The notes beneath the pieces were generated by a model, which saw nothing but the letters and a program-made list of their open reading frames with translations, was not told the DNA's origin and ran no database searches. Shown piece by piece: positions 28,118 through 38,730 of a DNA stretch of 64,000 nt. Source of the DNA: Gymnogyps californianus (lineage: Eukaryota > Chordata > Aves > Accipitriformes > Cathartidae); assembly GCF_018139145.2 (NCBI RefSeq), contig NC_059478.1, positions 7,316,001 to 7,380,000 on the forward strand, written 5' to 3'. The position numbers and the translations under genes were made by a program. Each line of letters begins with the position of its first letter. Positions within the stretch are counted from its first letter, which is position 1.

Positions 28118-31100
28118 TTAGACATTCTGGCCAGCACTTTGGAAACTACCTTCAACGGTCAGGCTCTGGCAGCTACTATAAAAAACAGAAATGAAAAGTA
28201 CTTTAGTGACAACTGGTTTATAACAAATGGATTTTAGCAAAGTGATTGCAGCGTTTTTCATGCTGCTTTTTGAGACACAACTTACCTGGAAGGAGTAAAT
28301 TTCTTTGCTGCAAGAAGAATAAGAAAAGGTATTAGCATTTCAAGATGAAAGCCCCCTCATGTAAACTTTTCCTTCTACCAAAAAACCTCTCATTTCTGAA
28401 TATCTGATAAAAAGCCATAATCTAGCAACAAATCTCACAGGCAGTCATTACTGTGTTGTCATTAGCCCCATCTCAAATTCCCATTCACTTTCCCTGGCAG
28501 TAATTACCAATAAATAAAATGTTGCTTTTTTCTTCTAATTCTTGTTTTCTAAACACTTGGTTTTTACTATTTTTTATTTTTAAATGTTCATCCAAAAGCC
28601 AAACATGGCATGTATGCAGGCTTCTTGAAAATAATTCTGAATTTGTTTAAGTATGGGAATTTTTACTTTTTCAAAAAGCAAGCTATTGGGGTTTGGAGGG
28701 TTTGGAGGTTTTTTTTTTTTTTTCCTCCACTGAAAATTTTTCAGGAAGGTAAATAAGACCAGTGGATCTAGTCCAATTGCTCACCTTTTCTTCGGAAACG
28801 TCTTGCAAGCCAAAGGAGGAATGATGCTGTGGACAAGAGAGAGGCGCTTGTGGCTGCTATGCCCACAGAGACATAGCTGACTTGTTCAGAAGCTGAAAGG
28901 ATGAAAAAGTTTCAGTGAGATCAAGAGGTCTTTGAAGCCCTCTGTACTTCTTCCTTTTCCTTGTGCTTTTAAAGAGGAACCAGAATTGCAGTTTGTAACC
29001 CTTAAATTTTCTCTTGTTGAGACAGGACACATCCTGTACACAAGGTAAAAAGCTGCATACTAAAAATTATCCCACCCACTGCCAAAGCAATGGCAAGGCA
29101 ACAAGCTAGCTATACCAGGGTCTGTCTAACCTCCAGCCTCACATGACAATTTATGCTCATCTTTTATTTTTCATGTTTCAGTTCATATTTTAATTCCCAC
29201 TGTGCCATCTTCCTCTTTGAGCAATCCTGTTAGATCAATGAAATTATTCAAGGATCTAAATTCTGCTCAAGCAAATAGAGTTGAGCTTTTAGGACCTCAA
29301 GCAAAAGCATTTCAGGCGGGCCAAGGATGTTCCCACTGAGGACAGCGACAGAGCTCTTACTGCCTTGAATGGGAAGGCAAGGCTGAGACTTCTGTCCTGT
29401 AAAATTATAGCCTTTGACAGAAAAGCTCTGTGAGGTCTTTTGGCTGAGGAGTTCACTCAAGAATGTATCACCCTAAATTAACAAATCTATAAACTTTTCC
29501 ACTGAGAAACAGACTTATGAATGCAGATTTCACCACAAGGTTCTGTTTCTCCAGAAAAGCTTTTTTCTTTATTCATATGGAAAAAGCTCAACATGAAAAA
29601 TATTTTAATTAAAAATCAAACAAAACAACCCAAAATCAGGTTGCAGCTTTTGTTTTTGGATAAGAAATCAATTTTGCACCAAGACCTTTTAGGAATTTTC
29701 CCCTCTTCTATTTTCAAAAAACATACTGAGAGATTTTGTTGGGCTTTTTAATTCATGGACTTCACTAGAAGTTCTAGCCCACTGGTTGGTGTTACCTCCT
29801 CCACCCTTCCATACTTCATTTGACTAGAAACCCAGTGCCACCTCTCTGTGGCTAGTCACAGGTGAAATACCTTCACATGTGGGCAGACTGGCACTCCAGT
29901 TTCCTGAATGACTGCACTCAAGAACATGAGAACCATTGAGCCTCCATCCTTCTAGACAGCTGAAGTGGCAGGCAGTGTTGTACATGAAGTTCCCAGCACC
30001 ATGTGAGCAATCCATAGAGCCTTTCTCAGGAGAGCTCAGTGGTTCACACTGTACAACTGAAATACAAAAAGAAACGGTTAAAAGTCATTAAGGACTTTCC
30101 TGTCTTTCGCCCTATTTTTTGCACTAGTAGAGGTACACTGTATTTTCGCATTCATTTGACTTTGGGATGGGAGCAGTTCACAGAGCCATGAGCAGGCATT
30201 TCTAAGGCAGGGCAAGACACAGCTGAAAACATGAGAGACAGCAGAGTTTAGTTTGGAGCCAGGACCCTACAGGAATACGGATTTCAGCGTGTTGTCCAGT
30301 GACAAGAAAACTACTTGCCAACCCAGTAACTCTTACCTTTGCATTTTGGTACTGGCTCTGACCACTGTCCCTGTGCCGTGCACTCAATGCTGGATGGGCC
30401 ATCCAGAACATAGCCCTCGCTGCAGCGGAAATCACAACGCGAGCGATAGGTGAGATCTGCAGGAGCGTGGTCACAGGTCACAAAGCCTTCTTCTGGCCAG
30501 GTTACAGCCTCACATCTCACAGCTGCAACACACAGATCACAACAGCAATCAGCACAGATGCCTCAGGAATTCAACATGCCAATGCTGACAGCCTCAAGTG
30601 CTCAGGTGAACGGGGATAAGGAAAGGTACCTGCACAGGATGGCTGCTGCCTGTCCCAGGCCCCAGAAGACCCACACTGCAGTGTGGCTGGTCCTGTCAGG
30701 GTAAATCCTTCCTCACAGGTGAACTTGCAGGTGGTACCCCAGGTGAGCTCCACAGAGGGATGGGAGCAGTTCACAGCACCATGAGCAGGCATTTCTAAGG
30801 CAGGACAGGTCACAGCTGAAAAGCATAAGAGGCAGCACAGAGCTTAGCTTGGAACAAACCATAAAAAGTTTTTCTTCTTTCCTGAAACTTAGCAATATAT
30901 CCACTAAATGGAAGCAGCTTTAGAAAGGAGATCTACTATGCTGCCATTTCAGAAAGCAGATAGGAGTGGAAAGATCTCAAAATGGAAGGCTGACTCTTAA
31001 GGCAACGCTGTAAATTCATCTGCAGCTCATGACAGCAACTAGTTACAATCCAAAATTTTCCCACTTTGACTGCTGCTTGATGATGTTCGATGCTTTTATT

Positions 31101-33545
31101 TGCTTCAAACAGTAGCTTATTCTAAGCTGAACACCTCAAACATAATTCCTACAGTCAGGAGTAACTGGCCTGTTGTGAGCAGTCTCACAGCTAGATCATC
31201 TCCATTCCCTGTTCCCCACAAAGAGTGGAAAAGTCTTTCCCTGGAAGGAAATCTAGACCAGGGCCAGAACATTCATCCTGCCCATTTCATCTCTTCAGGA
31301 CAGAGACACCTGTGTGCTGCAATAAAATAGTACCTTTACCACATAATTAATTACAAAGGAATGGGCCAGAACTTCAATTTGTACCTACTAACAGAGCAAC
31401 ACTGAAGTTTACAGAGCTATGTATAACGTAGAAAGCTGATCTATCACTGCTTGAGAAGCTCACCTTTGCATGCTGCAAGGGGAGCCGACCAGACCCCAGA
31501 AGAGGTACAGTATACAGATTCCAATGCAGTCAGTTCATAGCCTTCCTCACACTGAACTGTGCAGGATGAGTTGTAGCTGAAGTTCTCCAATGGATGGTTG
31601 CACTCGAGGCTCCCATGATCAGGTTTCTTTAGTGGATCACAACTCTCAACTTCAAAGAAACACAAGAAGGTACACAGTCAGTCTCATTGGCTGAACAGCT
31701 AAATCAACAAGCCAGACAAACTGAACACTAGCTAGCACGAACATCGCCCTGGCTGAAAAGCAGGATGGAGGAATCTTACCAAACTCGCATTCAGGCCCAT
31801 AGAATCCAGGGTTACAACGGCAGGTGTGATTGTTAATAGTCTCTATGCATTCTCCACGGCCACTGCAGAGAGATGGGTTGCAAGAAGCTGGGGAAAAAAA
31901 AAAAGAAAACATACAGCAAATTATAAAGGAATCAGCAATGGCCACTAATGAAACCTAGCTAGCACTTTGTTTATCTTTCTGGAACTAAACAAGCACTTTG
32001 TATAGAAAAAGAAAAGCAGGGGTTTGGTACAGAAGATTACCCTGTCATTTCACAGAAGGATTTCAGAAATCAATACCTTTGACAGACTAGCTCACAGTGA
32101 AAGGATTCTACTGGCTGGAAACTCCATGACCACTTGTTCTCAGGTAGATATTAGCAATATTTAAAATGCAAAAGGAACAATATACTATGGGGTAGGTAGA
32201 AATCCTCAACAGGTACATTCTTCATTAACTCACCACAGCTCTAATTTGGCTGATATTTGACTTGGATTTTTTTTTTTTTTTGACCTAGCCTTAGCCACCT
32301 CTACACAAACTGTCTAATCTAATCCAGTGGTCTATAGTCAGCAGACAGATGCCTCCAAAAGGGCAATTTTTATCTAGCTGAGACACCCACTTGAGAGTGG
32401 GATGAAAGTCACCATCTGGAAGAGCCTGTTTCACTCCACTGATTACAGAGAAGGTCTGGTGATTTGCTTATAAAAGATGTGTAATATTCTGGAAGCTAAA
32501 AGATAAGTGAGATCAATCCAGCTCTTAGAACAAGAACAACCTCAGCCCTGTAAGTAAGGATAAGCCTACAAAGGCTTGCAGGGTCAGGTAGTTAATATGT
32601 AAGACTAGATTAAACAACTCATCCCACCCACCATCTCCTCTCCACAGGGGCACACTAGAATGGCCTTTATCACACCATACCTGTGTAGCACAAGGCGACC
32701 TTCTTTTTCTCACACTGTTCATCATTCCATTTGCCATCATCCTTCCCTCTTTTGATGTAGATTTCAACGCAGTCCTCGTTGTTCCCTTTGCCATTTGGCT
32801 CACCTGAAGCCCAGTTTTTTGCCTCTTCTGTCAGTTCTTTGTTCGTTCCAATCCAGGTCCATATGTCATTAATTTTTCTGATTCCAATCCAGTAGTAACC
32901 CGGATTGAAGGGTAAGAAGTTATTGAGATAGTTGATTTCCTCCTTATTCTGAATGGCAACCATGTTAGTATACCTCTTTTTGCACCACAGCTCTGCTTCC
33001 CTGTAGGTCATGTTTGTGTCTGAATAATGGTATGTCCAACAATTCACCCCCTGCAGCATTGTAAGTCCTAGAATGAAAAGATGTCAAAAGTTGGTGTCTG
33101 ACTTTTTCCCTCCTCTCTCTCTAGAAGAGGATATATAAAGCTCTATAAACATTGTAAACTTGTCAATATTGGAAACTGCATAAAAAGCAGTGGCAAATAT
33201 TTTATAAACAATCAACTGGCAAGCTTCAAAACAGGCATGTCAGCATCAAGTACAGGGACTTCAGCCTGTGAAACTATGTCCTATCACACAAAGCTTTGCA
33301 GACTTCATAGCAAACTATAGGAACCAATTATGTATTTGACAGGCAAGCAGGGAAACGTGCCATTGCAGCTAGAGGTTTTTCTATGTGAACCTAGCCTCAA
33401 GTTAATTAGGTCAGGTTCAAAAATTCTGTTTAATTCTGAGCTCAAACAGAACAGTCACACTAATATTACCATTCAACTAGTTTTCTACACAGAGAAATAC
33501 ACACTTACCATAAGCAAGAAGAGATAGGAACCACAAGCAAGTCAT
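28118..33545 (-). CDS. SELE: E-selectin, complete (487 aa)
   Basis: Endothelial adhesion receptor that binds sialyl-Lewis-x-type glycans on leukocytes so that they roll on inflamed vessels. Coding exons: 33545-33509 (signal peptide), 33067-32681 (C-type lectin), 31887-31780 (EGF), four 186-nt CCP exons (31649-31464, 30815-30630, 30522-30337, 30056-29871), 28892-28785 (transmembrane), 28307-28286 and 28175-28118 (tail). All are joined by GT-AG introns. The module exons are phase 1-1 and the sum is 488 codons including the stop. The lectin domain keeps EPN (residues 102-104), WND (126-128) and the 'YIKR' Arg. Each CCP module has six cysteines. The membrane segment (about 432-455) and tail ('AKKFTPSSCQSL', 'GSFQ') match E-selectin rather than P- or L-selectin, and METTL18 lies beyond, as in mammals. 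Human SELE has six CCPs, this gene four. A noncoding first exon probably ends at 33876. Position 83 of the mature lectin domain is Gly instead of Asn. Confidence 0.95.
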
Positions 33546-33875
33546 GTTTCTGAGAGTCTTCTCTTCCCTTTATCTTTTAGGCAGATGGCTATGAGAGATC
33601 AAAGGAACACATTTGTAAAGAACAAATACTGACTTTTTACAATTCAATATAAAATACTGTCTATGCAATCTTTTCTACATACTTTTTAACAATTATTCTA
33701 AAGACCTAAATAAGATTTCCATTTTTAGGAAATTATTCATTTTAAAACAGTTCTTAATATCAAGATAGCTTTTAAATGTAAACAGCTTTTAAAGAACACC
33801 AACACAGAATTCCATCTGTCCAGTTTTTCTTTAGCTGAGCAATGGAACAGATTAACACACTCCATTTATACTCAC

Positions 33876-34000
33876 AGGTTGTAGTTGTGGTGGCCAGGTG
33901 GCAAAAGTCCTCTGCGATATTTCTCAGTGACTGCTTTCCGTTGCTAAGTTGCTGAATACGGACTCAAAGATTAAGTTCAGCTCCAAGTGTCTGGACTGTG
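33876..34000 (-). other. SELE: Predicted SELE 5'-untranslated exon 1
   Basis: In SELE sense the sequence ends 'actacaacct' before a good donor 'gtgagtat', and begins about 30 bp downstream of the TATA box. The second exon appears to start at 33573 after 'ctgcctaaaag', 28 nt before the ATG. Exact ends are inferred. Confidence 0.45.
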
Positions 34001-34022
34001 TAATCCCCTGCCTTTGCTACGG

Positions 34023-34099
34023 CCTTTTATTCTCTCAACTGGCCTGTCCTCCACGAGATGGGAAATCCCGTGTGGAAAAAAAAATTCTTGGAAAACCCC
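34023..34099 (-). promoter_or_regulatory. SELE: SELE core promoter: TATA box and two NF-kB sites
   Basis: In SELE sense, 'ataaaagg' (plus 34030-34023) is a TATA box about 30 bp from the expected start site. Upstream are 'gggatttccc' (plus 34069-34060) and 'ggggtttticc'-type site GGGGTTTTCC (plus 34099-34090), both fitting GGGRNNYYCC, spaced about 30 bp from each other and from the TATA box. Clustered NF-kB sites just upstream of the TATA box are the known hallmark of the cytokine-inducible mammalian E-selectin promoter, so TNF/IL-1-type induction is likely here too. Confidence 0.7.
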
Positions 34100-35270
34100 A
34101 GGATCTGGCCCTCCCACACATTAAGCCTGATGCTTCCCCTTGCCAAATCAACCCTCCCACAAAGACACACTGTGCTGACAAACTGCCAAGTGCTGCATTA
34201 CATAGTTTTACTGACAGAAACACACAATTCCAGGATATCAGGAAGGAGCAAGACAGATAGTTGAGTTAGTTGCGTGAATAAGCAGATTCCAACTTACCAT
34301 CTAGCATAATGTTTTGCAGCAAGGAGATGCCAGTTCTTTTGGGATCTCACTAAGGCAGGCACTGACACTCAAAGCTGGTTAACTGAGTTTGAGTAAAAGA
34401 TGGAAACTGCAGCATTGGACAAGCCCTTCCTGTGGATCACAGCATGCTGTGCAGAGTTCTCATTTGTGGTAAGGTTTGCCAGCCCCAGGATTGCTAGTAC
34501 TCTTCTAGAGTCTTGCTCACAATACAGATTCATCAGTCACTTGTAGCAGTCAAGCTTGGGATGTGGACTTAGCTTTGAAGAGTCCCTTGGACCATATGCT
34601 CCAATATCCTTACCTCAATAGAGTTACAATGCCTGAACAGGTGCACATAATATTTCAGGTGGACAAGACAATACACTAGTCTCATACTGAATTCATGCAC
34701 ATTTATTGTGTATACACTGATTAATTATACTACTGCATAGAGCAGTCACATGGTGTCCATGGTAGACACACATGCCTGATTAATCACGGACACTTTGCTA
34801 TAGTGGGTTGGTAAGCAGTCACACACTATTCAGAGTGCACCTGCAGACATGAGAAGGCAGTAAGCATGAGGATCACTGATTCCTTGCACAGTAGTCTTCT
34901 GGTTGCACCACTCCACTCCTTGATCCTCATGCACACCTTCACACATATGCCACTTCAGTGATAAGGCGAGTGACTTGCCACGCTATGTACAGAAGTAGTT
35001 TTGGATATTCTCACTTAAGTATCCTTCTTGCCTCTGTTACAGGAGGTCTCAAGTACTGTTGAGGGCTACAAGTAGGGAACGAGCAACACGAGTAACAGAC
35101 ACATTAGCTCGGTTCTTAACCCTGTGCAAAGACATGACACCAGAAGCTCGTCGCAGAGTCCACATTCCCCAGCACTCCCAACCCTGGTTGATTCAAAGTG
35201 GTATTATTCCCTTGCACCCTGATCAGCCATGTCACCCCACCCCTTGTTCCATATCCACTCAGGCACTTAC
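34100..35270. other. Intergenic, upstream of SELE; no supported gene
   Basis: No recognisable protein or repeat is seen. On the minus strand a frame after 'ctgtacatag' (about 34,980 down to 34,825) stays open for about 50 codons and is Cys/Trp-containing, but its phase does not fit the donor of the candidate exon at 35,271. On the plus strand, a strong 3' splice-like site ('gcctctgttacag') ends at about 35,041 and is followed by an open frame to 35,322. Neither is supported as a gene. Confidence 0.35.
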
Positions 35271-35423
35271 TATGGAGGCTCCACCAGACAGTCCAGTTGC
35301 CAAACTGGTATTCCAGGCATAAAGAGTCACCATTATCGGTGAGGTTTAACGAGGCTCGACATGCAAAGGACTCAACAAGGGATGTCAGCAATAGGAGGAT
35401 ACAGGGTAGCACCCACTTCATAT
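35271..35423 (-). CDS. Candidate secretory first coding exon of unknown gene
   Basis: I do not recognise this protein. A good 3' splice site ('ctatgctttacag' in sense) precedes an ATG two bases into the exon (35421). The frame encodes 50 residues plus one base before a strong donor (gtaagtg, plus 35270-35264). Residues 1-20 look like a signal peptide (MKW followed by a Leu/Ile-rich core, then SFA). The rest has two Cys, two N-glycosylation sequons (NLT, NWT) and a Cys-x11-Trp spacing as at the start of an immunoglobulin-like domain. The exon ends in phase 1, so it could in principle join the phase-1 SELE lectin exon as an alternative 5' end, or belong to a separate gene whose later exons I cannot find. 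It could also be chance. Confidence 0.3.
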
Positions 35424-35936
35424 CTGTAAAGCATAGTTATAGTTTATACAGTGCATGTTGGAGCTCTTATTCTGGAGCCTCAGCCTGTTCTTACTGAATA
35501 AAAATCAGTGGCTCCTGGATTCCAAGCTAAGATCTCAGCTGGTATCAATTCCCAATTTTTTCACACAAAAAAATTTGTCAAATAGCCATACTTTAATAGA
35601 TCTCTGCCCATCAAAGGAATCCATCACAGAAAAGAGGATAGAATAAAGAGTATATTCTAAAACAGCCTTAGCTACTATCAAAATATGAGAGTTTACTAGA
35701 AATTGCAACAAAGTCCTAGAAAGCATGTCACAGTCAGTTGCTGAACAGAGTGAGGATTAAACACAACATACTGAATATTTGTAGGGAGAGGAACACTTTC
35801 TAGCAGGTATGAACTAGCAAAGCTAGAAACACAAACAAACCATCAAGAAACTCTGGAAAGCTGAGGTTAACTCTTGGCTATGTCACAGACTCATCCTGCA
35901 AGCCCAGGCCTGGGCCAGCCTTGCTTAGAACAAACA

Positions 35937-35966
35937 GACTTCCAGAGACTTCCAGAGACTTCCAGG
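35937..35966. repeat. Three-copy 10-bp tandem repeat
   Basis: The unit 'gacttccaga' is repeated three times head to tail. It is a minor simple repeat in intergenic DNA. Confidence 0.85.
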
Positions 35967-38159
35967 TAGCATCAGAGGACTGCTATTTCTTTAGCCTCAG
36001 CTGCTCATCTGTAAATTGGGAGTGAAAACATTTCCTGTCTGCCAACCTTTCCTCTGTCCATGTTCTTCAGATTGTAAATCTCCTAACAGAGGCTGGTACT
36101 TTTAATGTACCTGTACAGTACATCATGCAGCAGGGCCCAATTTCACAGGGGTTCTATAAACATTATCCTAATACAAACTAATGATAATGAGTTTTGCTAG
36201 GGCAGCCTTCTTTTTTTTCCTAAAACAATGATCAGCTGTTATAATTGTATACACAGAAAAATTATAGACAACTCCAGAACAGTTCATATCCTCTCTAGAG
36301 CCAGGAGGCAGAAAATCCTACGCCTTTTCCTACAGATTCTTTTTTTCAAGTCATTTCATGAGCTTCCTACTGGTAAGTGCTCATCCTTGTCATGGCAGAA
36401 GCTCTGAAGTTAAGTGGAGGAAACTTTATCAGAATTGCTTTGCCAGTGGAATCTCCGGAGGAAGGAAGAGACTATTTCACAGTTTACAATAGTCTTCCTT
36501 CACAGGGCCTGTCTGAGACCTCTTGTCTGGAGCAGATAAAACCACCCCCAAAAAAAAACAAACCACCAAAGCCTAAAAGCAATATGCCTGTAAAAACTCC
36601 AGCCCAAAAAAAGACTGCCTCTTTTTGTTGGCAGTATTCCCTTATGCATCACTGACATGGGGCTCTTTTTGGTTTTTCCCAGGGAATTCTGCCATCCACC
36701 GATTATATTTTTATCTCCTTTTACTATAATGGAAGATGAATACAAATGCAAAATTTTCAGAAAAAAGAAAGCCTGAGAAGCATTTTCAAAAGCACACAAC
36801 TGAGAGGTTAAAATCTCTTAATTAAAAGTCAAAGGCACTTAAAAACTTCAACCCTGTTGTTCAGGAAGACTGGGATACCTGTGAGCTAAAGCTCATATTG
36901 GATCCCAAGTTACAGGGGTATTTCAGGAAAAATACCTCTGATACAGTTACTTAGGTTGAACTGCAGATATTCGAGCTAGAAATGCCATCCAGCCTGCCTC
37001 TTAGCTGGTTTCCATGTTACTGATTTGTTCTCTTCTCATTGTTATTTCACATTTGTGCTTTTTTACTTCCTTTGCCAATTGATTTGAGAATGTAAGAGCC
37101 TCGTTTCTTTTGCTGTACTGAGCTGGGTGCAGTTGTCCACTCTCCTCTTGTGCTACATGAACAGACATAGTTCCTTAAAATTAATCCAATTCCTCTCTGC
37201 CAGAAAAATGGGAGACTCTAAACCTAAATCAAGTCAAATTTTTAGAAATGCTGAACACTTCTTGTTCCTATACACTCCAGACCTTCATTTCCACAAGTGA
37301 AAGCCCAGCTTTTTACAAGTGAATGGGAATACTCCAGATCACCTCCTTTCCCTTACAAACAGAGGTGCCTAACAAAGATTATCTAGCAGCAACTAATTTT
37401 CCAGTTGGAAGGTTTACTTGATAGGCCACTATGAGACATAAAAGGTAAGAAAAGGCTATATAAACACATTAGGAGTAAGAATAACAACAACCAGTCAGGT
37501 CTGCTATTTAAAGAAGGAGAGCAATTGACAGAGAACCTGCCAAATGTCATTTCTATACAGAGAAAAGTTAACAGATACTCACTGCAATAGTGTTATGCAT
37601 CGGGAAAAGAGAACAGGTCAAAGTACGAAAAGACTGGAGTGAAGACTATCTAGGTTAGTTACAGCCAATCTAGTTACTGTTTAAGGATCCAAACGCTCAG
37701 TAATTACCTTTGGGAGTACGGGGAAAGGTGTCAGAGGGCTGACGGAAAGCAAATATTGCCTCTCTGTATCCAGGAAAGGAAGATCAAGGTAATTAGAAGC
37801 CAGGCCTTCCACGTGAGCACCTAGAAAAGATACTAGAACCATACCGAAAATTTTTGAAAGAAAACAATTGAAAAATCAGCAGAAGGCTACTAAGCTGTCA
37901 AGAACAGCTGACATTGATATGATTGATTTATTCTTGGCAGATCAATCTAGTTTGTACTTCAAGGCTCAGTGAGTAACAAAGAAACAATAGTGCACTATAG
38001 TTTGCTATAATTAAGACTTTTAATACTGTCCCATGAGACATTCTTATAAGCAAACAAGTGAAATAGTGCTTAGCTGAAATCACCATAAAATGAGCATGCA
38101 ATAGATGTAACCACTACTCCAAGGGCAGTTTTCCAATGATGACTGTCAGTCTGAGAGGA

Positions 38160-38730
38160 CTACACAAATGAGCCCTGCAAGGGCTTATCCTGAACTAACT
38201 TGAGCTAATTTAAGTTGGATGGCAAATTATCATCTAAAACGTTTAGAAAATTTGCAGATGACACCAGGCTTTGAGGAATTGCAAGAGTTCCAAAGGACCA
38301 ATGCAGGACTCAAAGATTTGAATAAATTAGAGACATGATCCAAAAGAAATGAGGACAAATCAATAGAAACAAGCACAATGCACAATGGTCTTAATCTAAA
38401 AAAAACAAAACCAAAACCAAACACCATAGAAACAAACTGGGGAACTGCTGGCTAGGCAGGAGAATTGTAGAAAGGAACTAGGAGTTATAGCAGATCACAA
38501 ATTCAATATGGGTTAATGATTTGTTGTCATTTTTAAAAACAGGAAATGCTGTTCTGATAAGTATTAGCAGGAATTTTTTATTTAAGACAAAATTTGCAAT
38601 TAGCCCATCCAATCTGCCATTGCCAAATCTCATCTGGTGTACTGCACCTAATCTTAAGTACCGCAATTTTAGAAAGTTACAGGCAGACAAAATACAATCA
38701 AAACCTGAGCAATGCAGTCGATACATTATT
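38160..38730 (+). mobile_element. Ancient, degraded CR1-like LINE (ORF2 tail region)
   Basis: Recognisable words of CR1 reverse-transcriptase 3' coding sequence survive in order: 'ttgcagatgacaccaggct', then 'gaaaggaactaggagttata', then 'catctggtgtactgcaccta'. Indels and stops have destroyed the frame. It is an old fossil insertion. Confidence 0.5.
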
